Below, in pieces: positions 16,527-25,700 of a DNA stretch of 47,334 nucleotides. The DNA lies in NCBI GenBank assembly GCA_017962225.1, contig JAGCVT010000075.1, forward strand, positions 1 to 47,334, given 5' to 3'. The number at the start of each line of letters is the position of its first letter. Positions within the stretch are counted from its first letter, which is position 1. The DNA is from Lachnospiraceae bacterium. Lineage in GTDB: Bacteria; Bacillota; Clostridia; Lachnospirales; Lachnospiraceae. Under the pieces are notes generated by a model. The model was not told where the DNA came from, did no database searches, and worked only from the letters and a program-made list of their open reading frames with translations. Both the position numbers and the translations under genes were made by a program.

Positions 16527-17450
16527 TTAATCCTCCATATCCTTTCCGAAACGGTTTTCCAGAATATAAAGGATTCCGATGATAATAACCATTACAAAAC
16601 ACATGATGATGGCACCCGACGAAAGCTTCTGATAATCCAGCGAATTAAACATGTTGTTCATAAAATGCTGGAGCGTATAAACAGAATCCGTCGGATAATT
16701 GCCGGATAAAAGATATACTTCCCTGAATATCTTAAAAGAATTGATAAGCGACATAATCGTCACAAAAAGAATCGTAGGGGATAAATATCTTATTTTAACT
16801 ATGAAAAAGAGTTTAAGCGAATTGGACGAATCAAGGTATGCAACTTCCATCATTTCCCTGGGAATCGTACCGAGAGCCGCCAGGAAAAGAATCATGTTGT
16901 AGCCTAAATTTTTCCAAAGGAACAGCGCGAGAATAACAAAGGGCGCATACACGCTCTTAATCCAGTCTATATTGCTTCCGCCGAAAAACTTTACTACCTC
17001 GTTTATTGCACCGTTGTAATCAAAGAGCACTCTGAAAACCAGAATGACCGATGCAACCGGAACCATCATAGGTGAAAGAAAAATAGTACGAAACTGTGAT
17101 GCAAGGGGAATGCTCTGGTCCAAAAGAATTGCCATGAGCAAAGAGATAACCACTGCAAGAGGAACCGCCATAAACGAAAACTTAAACGTATTCGCCGCTG
17201 CGGTCTTAAAAGCATCATTGCTTAAAATTCTGACATAGTTCTGTATGCCTACATAATTCTTGGTAACGGGATTATCCTCAATCGAATAAACAAGAACTAC
17301 AAGAAAAGGAATAAGATAAAAAATGGAAACACCTAAAAAAGAGGGCATTAAAAAGAGCGAATCTTTTCTTCTCTCCTTTCTTGCCATCTTTCGTCCGTAA
17401 GCCGAAAGTTTAACTTTCTTAACTTTCTTTTTTTCTTCTTTATTCTTCAT
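16527..17450 (-). CDS. MalF-type sugar ABC transporter permease
   Basis: The 307-residue product begins with a very basic cytoplasmic stretch (about 1-30), then six membrane helices. The ATPase-contact loop is recognisable but degenerate: EVAYLDSSNSLKLFFIVKIR lacks the conserved Gly of the EAA motif (Ser instead) and the usual Leu-Pro pair. Its partner has a textbook loop. This asymmetry may mean weaker or one-sided ATPase contact. It lies 17 bp after the secreted acidic protein's gene; only a weak AGAG precedes its ATG, so coupled translation is possible. It pairs with the MalG-type gene next to it. The transported compound is unknown. Confidence 0.87.
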   Translation of the reverse strand: MKNKEEKKKVKKVKLSAYGRKMARKERRKDSLFLMPSFLGVSIFYLIPFLVVLVYSIEDNPVTKNYVGIQNYVRILSNDAFKTAAANTFKFSFMAVPLAVVISLLMAILLDQSIPLASQFRTIFLSPMMVPVASVILVFRVLFDYNGAINEVVKFFGGSNIDWIKSVYAPFVILALFLWKNLGYNMILFLAALGTIPREMMEVAYLDSSNSLKLFFIVKIRYLSPTILFVTIMSLINSFKIFREVYLLSGNYPTDSVYTLQHFMNNMFNSLDYQKLSSGAIIMCFVMVIIIGILYILENRFGKDMED

Positions 17451-17467
17451 GTCTCTAATTCTTGTCT

Positions 17468-18121
17468 TTAATTTACTGCTTCATTTAAGAGGGCAAATTC
17501 CTCTTCGTTACAGCTTCTGCCTTCAGCTTTGCCGTAATCCAGATAATGCTTGTAAAGCGCTTCGGGTGAATCTCCGAATACGGATACAACGTCGGGATAA
17601 GCCTTTGCATAAAATTCGGCATCAAAATTGTCTTCTGCCATGGATGCATTTAGATCCGAACCGTTGTCTTCTTCGGAAGCTGTTTCTTCCGCAACTTCTT
17701 CGGTGTTTTCAGACGAATCCTCGTCTGAGTCTGCGTCATCCGCATCGCCGTCTTCAGCATCGTTTTCTTCGGTATCTGTATCTGCGTCTGCGTCCGTATC
17801 GGAAGTGTCTTCGGTTTCTTCGGGTACGGCATCGGTTTCAACAGTATCGTTTTCGGACACTGCCTCTGTATTTTCCGAAGGTTCCTCTTCTCTCTTTTTA
17901 TCAGTCTCTTCCTCTTTGACGTCTTCTTTAACGCCTGCAGAAGGATTATATGCAACTTCTATGTAATTTTCGTTTAATTTTACGGGTATTCCCAGATCTT
18001 CTTTAGGGTAAATGGCTGCCAATTCGGCATTAACGTCGGTAACCACGGTTGCACAACCGAAAGTAGCCAAAACCGAAAATGCCAGAGCCAGAACCGCTGT
18101 TTTATAAGCGCGTTTTTTCAT
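17468..18121 (-). CDS. Secreted protein with acidic linker and YPDV-type C-terminal domain
   Basis: The 217-residue product has a signal peptide (about 1-32; a Cys at 23 in FGCATV makes a lipoprotein possible but the lipobox is poor). A short unique segment follows, then about 95 residues made almost only of Glu, Asp, Ser, Thr and Ala (65-160). The last 50 residues form a compact domain (FDAEFYAKAYPDVVSVFG, then HYLDYGKAEGR) seen repeatedly in secreted Firmicutes proteins, with unknown function. It opens the five-gene operon. AAAGGAGAG precedes the ATG, and a TACAATTATAAT-like -10 region lies about 25-35 nt upstream without a good -35. It occupies the position where a solute-binding protein would be expected but does not resemble one. 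Confidence 0.8.
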   Translation of the reverse strand: MKKRAYKTAVLALAFSVLATFGCATVVTDVNAELAAIYPKEDLGIPVKLNENYIEVAYNPSAGVKEDVKEEETDKKREEEPSENTEAVSENDTVETDAVPEETEDTSDTDADADTDTEENDAEDGDADDADSDEDSSENTEEVAEETASEEDNGSDLNASMAEDNFDAEFYAKAYPDVVSVFGDSPEALYKHYLDYGKAEGRSCNEEEFALLNEAVN

Positions 18122-18212
18122 ATCCGCTCTCCTTTTCCCAGTCGATTATAATTGTACTATTTTTTGCCGTATTTGGCACTATATATTTCAAAATTTCACA
18201 ATTTATTTGCAT

Positions 18213-18240
18213 AAAAAAGGGGCAGTTATAAAACCGCCCC
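18213..18240 (-). terminator. Intrinsic terminator of the 221-residue secreted protein gene
   Basis: Read on the minus strand, a 9-bp stem (GGGGCGGTT / AACTGCCCC, one G-U pair) with a TTAT loop is followed by six T. It separates the gene ending at 18277 from the five-gene operon starting at 18121. Confidence 0.9.
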
Positions 18241-18276
18241 TGACTTGTTTTACTCTACTTCAAAATTGATAAAAAA

Positions 18277-18942
18277 TCAAGTATCAAAAAAATCATGTTC
18301 ATACACGATGATGTGAACTACTTCGCTGTCCCAGCCCTCTATGATGTAGGATACGTCGCCTCTTGTATAAGGATCGATTATGCGACCGTCTACAATAAAC
18401 TCAGTCGCACAGGCACAGGTCAAACTGTAAACATTGTTTTCCTCAGTGTCTCTGTCCGCTTTAATGTCACCGACAATACAGGGAATAATGATTCCGTTTG
18501 CCAGTTCTACATCGATATAAGTACCTACCGGCGCATTAAAATATGTGCCTACCGCAATTAGGTATCTGCCTTCGTAAAGTCTGAATCCGTATTCGTCCGT
18601 ATATGCTACTTCCTGAAGTTTGAACTGCTTACTCGGACGAGAGGTAATGGCTGAATAGTTCTCGTAAGCCTTTTGTCCGTAATAAGGTGCATACTTCGGC
18701 AAATCGTAAACCGTATAGTTTACATTGTAGAGTTCATCCTTATTAAGAACATCGGATTCCAATCTGTTATCGCTGCCGCCAACTATGATATCCGTGTATT
18801 TTCTTGAACGCATCTTTTCCATGCTTGCGTCCGCCTCAAGTGTATTGATCGTAGTACGAAGGACGTAAATGTAGGAAAGAGTAAATACACATATACCAAG
18901 AATCGCAGTGGCCGCCACGAACTTCATGGTCTTCTTGAACAT
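18277..18942 (-). CDS. Membrane-anchored extracytoplasmic protein, possible beta-barrel domain
   Basis: The 221-residue product has an N-terminal helix (about 8-28) serving as anchor or signal, and the rest is outside. Its C-terminal half (about 120-200) is rich in beta strands. RYLIAVGTYFNAPVGTYIDV, then GIIIPCIVGDIKAD and CACATEFIVDGRIIDPY, are reminiscent of a double-psi beta-barrel (3D/RlpA-like) fold. That resemblance is only by look and I cannot name a family. It has its own promoter and terminator, so it is monocistronic, between the ABC exporter genes and the adaptor operon. AAAGGAAAA precedes the ATG. A wall-related role is possible but unproven. Confidence 0.75.
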   Translation of the reverse strand: MFKKTMKFVAATAILGICVFTLSYIYVLRTTINTLEADASMEKMRSRKYTDIIVGGSDNRLESDVLNKDELYNVNYTVYDLPKYAPYYGQKAYENYSAITSRPSKQFKLQEVAYTDEYGFRLYEGRYLIAVGTYFNAPVGTYIDVELANGIIIPCIVGDIKADRDTEENNVYSLTCACATEFIVDGRIIDPYTRGDVSYIIEGWDSEVVHIIVYEHDFFDT

Positions 18943-19010
18943 AAAAATTTTCCTTTAAAATCCCTGAAATGATTATACTTAACACACCCGCTTTTTGACG
19001 GGTAAATGAT

Positions 19011-19040
19011 ATTTTATCACATTATGTTAACTGATGTCAA
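19011..19040 (-). promoter_or_regulatory. Promoter of the 221-residue secreted protein gene
   Basis: Read on the minus strand, a consensus -35 TTGACA (19040-19035) and -10 TAAAAT (19016-19011) are spaced by 18 bp. A small hairpin (ACCCG / CGGGT) lies in the transcribed leader near 18986-19003, with no T run after it. Confidence 0.75.
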
Positions 19041-19053
19041 ATTTTAGGTATTT

Positions 19054-20859
19054 TTACACGGCTTCAGCCTCATATCTGGACGCCTGTACACGCCACATTT
19101 CGGCGTATTTTCCATTCTTTTTTAGGAGTTCGTCGTGCGAGCCTTCCTCTATTATTCTGCCCTTTTCAAGCATGATAATACGGTCTGCGTCCCTTGTGGT
19201 CGAAAGACGGTGTGATATGTAAAATACGGTCTTGTCTCCCGCCGCTTCATGCATTGCCTTGTTTAAATTGTATTCGGCAATCGGGTCAAGCGCACTTGAA
19301 GGTTCGTCCATAATCAGTATGTCCGCATCCTTAAAGAAGGCTCTTGCAATAGCAACCTTCTGGCTTTCACCGCCGGAGAAATCCACGCCCTCTTCATCGA
19401 ATTCGGTCGTAACACTTGTCTCAAGGCCGTTTTCAAGAGCATCCAGTCTGTCAGAGAAACCGCTTCGCTTAAGTGCCTTTTTGATATTCTCTTTGAGTTC
19501 TTCATTGTCTTTTATTTCAATATCGTCCAGACATACATTCTCTGCCAGAGACGCGCCGTACATATTGAAATCCTGGAATACAACGCCCATTCTGTCGTGA
19601 TACTTATTAAGATTGTAATCTTTTATGTCTTTGCCGTCGTAAAGAATGCTGCCTTCGCTCGGATCGTAGAGTCTCATTAACAGTTTTATGAGCGTGGTCT
19701 TTCCCGAACCGTTATATCCTACAATTGCTATCTTTTCGCCCGGGTTAACCTTAAGTGAAATGTTGTGCAGGATTTCTTCGGATTCGGGTGTATATCTGAA
19801 GGATACGTTCTGAAGTTCAAAGCTCTTGCAGCCTTTTTCAACGTCCTCGCCCGTGTCTTTTTTGATAACGGGTTCATAAGCCAGGAACGAACGTATTTTG
19901 TCGATATACATGCTGTTTTCTTTTGCCTTCGCAGGAATGTCCGAAATATATCTCATACTTCTTCTTAAGTCTCCGGTTCTGCCTGCGAGAACAATTGCGT
20001 CGGAGTAACCGAGCTTATGAAGTATGGCAACCTTGTAAAGAAGGAACGCCATGTAAATCGAATCCGTAATAAGAGTATTTAATACAAATCGTAAAATAAA
20101 CATCAAAAGGACTCTCGCAAAAGAAACCTTTTTCTGATCTTTTATGATTAAGTCGTTTGCCTCGCAGAATTCTTTTATGAGCTTGTCCTTCATTTCGGGA
20201 TGAAGTCTTAATTCCTTGGCAAAGTCCCTTAAATACATTACTCTCGCAACATAATTTCTCTTTCGCTCAAGCGGATTGACCTTGAGTCTTAAGTTGAAAT
20301 TGAGTTTGTTCAAAAGTTTGTTGAATATCAGTGAAATAAAGAACGATACCGCAACAAACACGATTCCGGTCCAGTCCGTAAGCAGATAAAAGATACCGCT
20401 TGATATTAAAATCGTGAGGCCCTGCACGCTGAAATCAAGAAGCTCTAGGAATCTGTCCACGGTGCTTTCGCACTCTGCTACCGACAAAACGAATTCATTA
20501 TAATATTCGGGGTTGTCGTAGCAGGATAAATCAAGTTCTGCGGCCTTGGCGTACATTTTATCTTTTAATGCCTTGTACAACCTGGGCTTGAACTTCTGAA
20601 TCCAGCACTGCTGATAAAATCCGTCGGGCGTAAATGTAATGATGGTCAGTATAAGTATGATTACCACCACGATGAACGCCTTGATAAACGGCTCATTATA
20701 CTCCGCACAGCGCAAAACATATCTTATGCCAAGCGTGTGCTCTATGAAGATCATAAACTGATATCTGAACGCATTGTAGAGCACGTAAATCATATACACG
20801 GGAGCTTCCTTAAAAAGGACTTTCCAGAGGAAGATGTGGTTAGCTATGGTTCTTTTCAT
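19054..20859 (-). CDS. ABC exporter half-transporter (membrane plus ATPase domains)
   Basis: The 601-residue product has a six-helix ABC transmembrane domain (about 1-330) followed by a nucleotide-binding domain. Visible motifs are Walker A (VGYNGSGKTTLIKLL), Q-loop (VFQDFNMYGASL), signature (FSGGESQKVAIARA), Walker B with catalytic Glu (ILIMDEPSSALDP) and H-loop (YISHRLST). All catalytic residues are intact. It overlaps the neighbouring half-transporter by 4 bp (ATGA) and shares its architecture, so the two probably form a heterodimeric exporter. The substrate is unknown (peptide, lipid or drug). AGAGGAGGAAG precedes the ATG. Confidence 0.93.
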   Translation of the reverse strand: MKRTIANHIFLWKVLFKEAPVYMIYVLYNAFRYQFMIFIEHTLGIRYVLRCAEYNEPFIKAFIVVVIILILTIITFTPDGFYQQCWIQKFKPRLYKALKDKMYAKAAELDLSCYDNPEYYNEFVLSVAECESTVDRFLELLDFSVQGLTILISSGIFYLLTDWTGIVFVAVSFFISLIFNKLLNKLNFNLRLKVNPLERKRNYVARVMYLRDFAKELRLHPEMKDKLIKEFCEANDLIIKDQKKVSFARVLLMFILRFVLNTLITDSIYMAFLLYKVAILHKLGYSDAIVLAGRTGDLRRSMRYISDIPAKAKENSMYIDKIRSFLAYEPVIKKDTGEDVEKGCKSFELQNVSFRYTPESEEILHNISLKVNPGEKIAIVGYNGSGKTTLIKLLMRLYDPSEGSILYDGKDIKDYNLNKYHDRMGVVFQDFNMYGASLAENVCLDDIEIKDNEELKENIKKALKRSGFSDRLDALENGLETSVTTEFDEEGVDFSGGESQKVAIARAFFKDADILIMDEPSSALDPIAEYNLNKAMHEAAGDKTVFYISHRLSTTRDADRIIMLEKGRIIEEGSHDELLKKNGKYAEMWRVQASRYEAEAV

Positions 20860-22673
20860 ACCGCTTCCTCCTCTCCGATGTTTATTGCCAGATAGTTCTC
20901 AGCCTGTTTTCTGTACATATTCGCATATTTGCCGTTAAGTTTCATGAGTTCTTCATGAGTGCCGGCTTCAAGTATGTTTTTATCCGATAAAAGAAATACT
21001 CTGTCTGCGTCTTTAACTGATGATAATCTGTGAGAAATGAAAAGCATTGTTTTCTTTTCTTTGTTTCTTATGATGTTGTCGAAAAGCTCGTATTCCGCGA
21101 TAGGGTCAAGCGCGCTTGAAGGCTCGTCAAAAACATTCACCGAAGCATCTGATGCAAATGCTCTTGCCACAACAATCTTCTGTGATTCGCCGCCCGAAAG
21201 CACGGCTCCGTTTTCGTCGAATTCCTTGGTCATTATCGTCTCAATGCCCTCGGGAAGTTCCGATACCTTATCGTATACACCCGCATTCTTTAAGGCTTTG
21301 ATAACCTTTTCGTCATCGTCTTTCGTGCACTCTCTCATAAGAACGTTCTCTTTTATGGACGCCGAAAAGAGCATGTGGTCCTGGAATGCACATGCAAAAA
21401 GCTTTCTGTATTCTTTTAATTCGTATTCTTTTATGTTTCTTCCGTTTAAAAGAATTTCGCCGCCCGTCGGATCATAAAATCGTAAAAGAAGTTTTATGAG
21501 CGTTGATTTGCCCGCACCGTTATATCCTACGAGTGCATAGGTTTTACTGCCTTCCATCTTAAGCGATAAATTCTCGATGATGTTTTCTTTGCCGTCATAA
21601 GAGAAGCATACGTTTTTAAACTCAATGGATTTGATTTCCTCAGCGGGTTTGTCTCCTGCGTAATCCTCGGGAATTGCCTCTTCGTACTCAAGGAAGTTTC
21701 TTAAATTATCCATGTAGAGTCCGTTCTGATAGGACTTCATGCAGGAATCGGTAAATTCAATTAAGATCCATGTTGAAGCAACCATCATGCTTGTTATAAC
21801 CGCAAGTTCCGAGGCAATCATGGTTTTGCTTACCAGTGTTCTGTAGGAGCCGTAAATAAGCATGCCTTCAAAGATAAAGCTGAAGGTAAAGCTGCATCGT
21901 AAAATATGATTGATTGCACCTCTGCCCTTATATTTTTCAGCTACCTTGCTTATTCCCTGCATGGATTCGTTAAATCTCTTTTTCATGAGGTTAAATACGT
22001 TGGTAAGTCTCATTTCCTTTGAGTACTCAGGCATATACATGACTCTGTTTACATACGCGTTTTTACGGTTGTGCAGAGCCATTTCCTTGTTTCTTTCGTA
22101 ATCAATCACGCCGAGTTTTCTGTTGAAAACAAAGTTTCCGATAATCGGGAAGATTACAAAAAGAACCGCAAATTTATCAATCTGGAATAAAAATACGAAT
22201 GATACGATTGCCGCTATAAATCCGAAAATCACACCCCAGAATGTATCAACCGTTTCGATTAATCTTGAATCGGCTTTATCCATCGCAAGCGTGTATTTGT
22301 TATAAAATTCGGTATCCTCAAAACATCTTAATTCAACATTCTGAGCCTTATTAAATAATAGTTTTCCGAGTGAATTATTTACCTTGTTAATAAATACGGG
22401 ATCTACATAGCCCTGGTTAATCAGGAAATAGAGTTCGATGACCATGTAAACCAAAGCACACACACTAAGGTAAATAAGGAAGAAATTATAGGATTTACCG
22501 TTTTCCAGTCCGTATACGATAAATCGCATGTAAAAACCGCTGTAAAAGAGCCATTCAACATAATCCGCCATTTTTACAAAGCCCTTGTTTATAACAAGAG
22601 CCGGGCAGATTTTCGAAAGCATTTTCACGGCATACAAATTATTTTTGATAACGTGATTTTTTTCTTTTTTCAT
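20856..22673 (-). CDS. ABC exporter half-transporter (membrane plus ATPase domains)
   Basis: The 605-residue product is the first gene of the exporter pair. The transmembrane domain spans about 1-330. The ATPase domain has Walker A (LVGYNGAGKSTLIKLL), Q-loop (AFQDHMLFSASI), signature (LSGGESQKIVVARA), Walker B (VNVFDEPSSALDP) and H-loop (FISHRLSS). Both half-transporters keep the Walker B Glu, so there is no obvious degenerate site of the kind common in heterodimeric exporters. The start ATG has an AAAGGTG site. The gene lies after the xylanase terminator, so an own promoter is expected, but I could not pick a convincing one. The substrate is unknown. Confidence 0.93.
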   Translation of the reverse strand: MKKEKNHVIKNNLYAVKMLSKICPALVINKGFVKMADYVEWLFYSGFYMRFIVYGLENGKSYNFFLIYLSVCALVYMVIELYFLINQGYVDPVFINKVNNSLGKLLFNKAQNVELRCFEDTEFYNKYTLAMDKADSRLIETVDTFWGVIFGFIAAIVSFVFLFQIDKFAVLFVIFPIIGNFVFNRKLGVIDYERNKEMALHNRKNAYVNRVMYMPEYSKEMRLTNVFNLMKKRFNESMQGISKVAEKYKGRGAINHILRCSFTFSFIFEGMLIYGSYRTLVSKTMIASELAVITSMMVASTWILIEFTDSCMKSYQNGLYMDNLRNFLEYEEAIPEDYAGDKPAEEIKSIEFKNVCFSYDGKENIIENLSLKMEGSKTYALVGYNGAGKSTLIKLLLRFYDPTGGEILLNGRNIKEYELKEYRKLFACAFQDHMLFSASIKENVLMRECTKDDDEKVIKALKNAGVYDKVSELPEGIETIMTKEFDENGAVLSGGESQKIVVARAFASDASVNVFDEPSSALDPIAEYELFDNIIRNKEKKTMLFISHRLSSVKDADRVFLLSDKNILEAGTHEELMKLNGKYANMYRKQAENYLAINIGEEEAV

Positions 22674-22702
22674 GTCGCACCTTTTTTTAGCATAAAATAA
22701 TC

Positions 22703-22740
22703 AGACCACGCAAAACATTGTTACATATTCTGCGTGGTCT
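22703..22740 (-). terminator. Hairpin, probable terminator of the xylanase gene
   Basis: A perfect 10-bp stem (AGACCACGCA / TGCGTGGTCT) with an 18-base loop lies 40 bp past the xylanase stop. On the minus strand the following GATTATTTTATG is only moderately T-rich, so termination may be leaky. Confidence 0.6.
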
Positions 22741-22781
22741 TTCAATCACCTTTATCGAAATATCAAATAGTTTCTAAATGA

Positions 22782-25700
22782 TTATTCTTCGGGCTTTTCT
22801 TCTTCGGCTTCTTCTTCAGCAGGAGTTTCCTCTTCGGCCTCTGCTTCTGCTTCAGCTTCTTCAGCAGGAGCTTCTTCTTCAACTGCAGCTTCTTCCGCAA
22901 CTTCTTCTGCTTCCTCTGCAGGAGCTTCTTCAGCTGCTTCTTCTGTAGCTTCTTCGCTTACGATTTCACCTTCGTCGAAGTTTTCGCCGGGAGCTTCGGG
23001 CTCTTCCTTGGATTCTTCATCTTCAGGCTGCTTCTTAAGTGAAATGAATGCTGCTGCGCCTGCAAGAACTGCTGCTGCAGCGATTCCTGCGAAGAGACCT
23101 ACTTTGCTCTTCGAATTGCCGTTGCCTTCGTCTGTATCATCTCCGCCATTGCCTGCACCGATTGTCTGAGCAGAACCGAGTGAATCTACGAGCATACCTG
23201 TACCGAAGCATGCGGGTGATGACCAGCACTGGTTTGTGATGTCGTTCCAGGTAACCGTACCGATTCTTACTGCGCTTGAATCTGCATCGTTAATCTGAAG
23301 TTCGATACCGATGAAGTCTCCAGCCTTAGGAGTGATTTCGGTCCACTTGAACGCACCTTCCACGATGTAACCTGTATCTGTTGTCTTAGCAAATGTTGTT
23401 TCGTTTTCTTCGGTACACTTCTCACCGTTGAACGAATGATCGTTTGCATAGTTAATTCTGTACTGCTTTGTGGCATCATTATACTCTGCTGCCTTCGAGT
23501 TGATTTCATCGATAAAGATTTCGAATGAATCCTGCTCATGAACCTGATCCGAATCCTTGTTAAGATCTGAATCTGTTACTGTTGCATAAGCATATAAGTA
23601 TTCTTCATCCCAAAGAAGTTTAACAACTGCCGAAGCCTGAGGGTTATCAGTCTTGTTGCCGAGTTTAACTTCTACTGCGCCGTTCCATGCATCTTCCATC
23701 TCACCATCGATGGTAGCTGTTCCCTTAGGAATAAACATGAAGGGCTTAAGCATACCTTCTGCATAGAACTTGGAGGATGTATCCTGAGTCATTGTAGCAT
23801 CATTAAATGCAACTGTTTCTGTATCGTTTGTAACTACAATATCAAATCCTACTACTGCATTTGCTTCTGCTGTATCTACGGGAACGTTGATGATAACAGT
23901 ATACTTACCGTCATCGGTTGAAGGTTCATCTTTTCTTAAAGCCTCAACCATCTTGGTCTTGATTCCTTTGGATTTTGAATTGTATTTATCTACATAAACC
24001 TTTACGCCGTCGGTATCATTCTGAGCAGTATCCCATACTGTTACCAAGAACTGAACCTGACCTTCATTCCATATTGCCTTGAATTCTACGTTTGCATCAG
24101 CACCTGAGAATTTGTATTCCTGGGCCTGTGAGAAATCATCAACGAGTGCCTGGCTTATGGAAATTGCTTTGGTTTCGGGCTCAAGCTTTGAAGGATCTGC
24201 GAGTGCCCAGAATGCGGGTTTAGCCTTTAAGTCATCATCGAAAAGAAGAGGACACTGAGGGCTGCCGTCTGTTACGCCTCCGCCTACGCCTGTGTAAGCC
24301 TGAAGCCATGAGTTACCGTCGATAACGCCCCATACAGTAAAGCCTGTAACGTCTGCAAGATTGTTGGAATCAACATACTTCATTGCATCATAAACAGCTT
24401 TATATCTGTAAGCCTGTCTTGTGTACTCACCCTTAAGTGTAGCTGCTGTTCCGTCATAAGCGCTTGAAGACTTAAAATCAACTTCCGTAAGCATAATCTT
24501 GCCTACTACTGCGCCGTACTTGGAAGCTGCAGATACAAACTGATCGGTTGTAGGATATTCGTTATCGTAGTGACCCTGCATACCCATACCATCGATTCTG
24601 GTACCTTCTGCTGCCTTGACATCTTCAAGGAGTTTTACGATACCATCAACCTTACCGGGTGTACAGTCATTGTAATCATTGTAGTAAAGTTCTACATTTG
24701 CGGGAGCGTATTTGTTAGCAAACTTGAATGCATTGATAATGAATTCGTTGCTCTTGTAAACTGCCCACCAGCTTGAACCTTCGGAATCATTTCTGTATGT
24801 TCCTGTTCCGTCGCTGACTGCTTCGTTTACAACGTCCCATCCGTAGAAGAGAGCTTTGTATTTGCTGTCTGCGCCTACATAGTGCTCAAGGATGGACTTA
24901 ATATACCATTCCTGACGAAGTGTCATAACTTCGGGAGAAACATAAGGCTTGTTTGCATCATAGTCCTCATGGAAGAACCATTCGGGTGTCTGTGAATGCC
25001 ATACGAGAACATGACCTCTGATTCTGATTTTCTGGTCGGGATGTTCTTCGTTCCATGCAAGGAAATAATCAAGGTATCTCTCTGCATTTGAGTAATCAAG
25101 TACGGGAACAGTAATTGTCTGGCCGTCGATAGTAGCTTCTTCTGTTCCTCTGATTGAATAACCGATATGTGAATCGGGCTTTAATTCATTGCCGAGTGTA
25201 ACAGCGTTGAAATGCTTTTCAACTAACTGCATAAGAACTTTATCGTTGATTTCGGAACCTGAAAGGGATGTACCGCAGATCATGTCATCGCCGAAATCTT
25301 TTGTAAGAGCATCCTTAAGGTTAGGAATGCCGCCTTCGATTGTCTTTGTTGCAAGATTTAAGTTAATGAAGGAAGCGCCTGTAAGATAATATCTGCCCTT
25401 AACGCAGTCGCCTTCACCGTAGTTCTCGCCCTGCTCAAGGAATCTTAAAACAACTTTTTCAAGATCGCCTGCTGCAGAAACTTTGAAAGTACCTTCAAAT
25501 TTTGTCCATACGCCGGGCTCAAGCTGCTGGCTTGAAGAACCTGAAATTTCAGGTGAGTAGGAACCGAGATAGTTTGTACTTCCGCCTGATGTAATATAAG
25601 GAGCAAAATCAACCTGTCGCTGTGTAGCGGGTGCTCCTGCATAATCATCTGTAAGCATTACATAGAAACAGTACGCATATGTTGCTCCGTTTTCTACGAT

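Noticed and set aside
17628..17966. Ser-rich plus-strand open frame opposite the acidic-linker protein
   Set aside because: It is the mirror of Glu/Asp codons in the real gene; it has no ribosome binding site and a Ser/Val-only composition.
18986..19003. Hairpin ACCCG/CGGGT as terminator of the ABC exporter genes
   Set aside because: It lies in the leader after a consensus promoter and is not followed by a T run.
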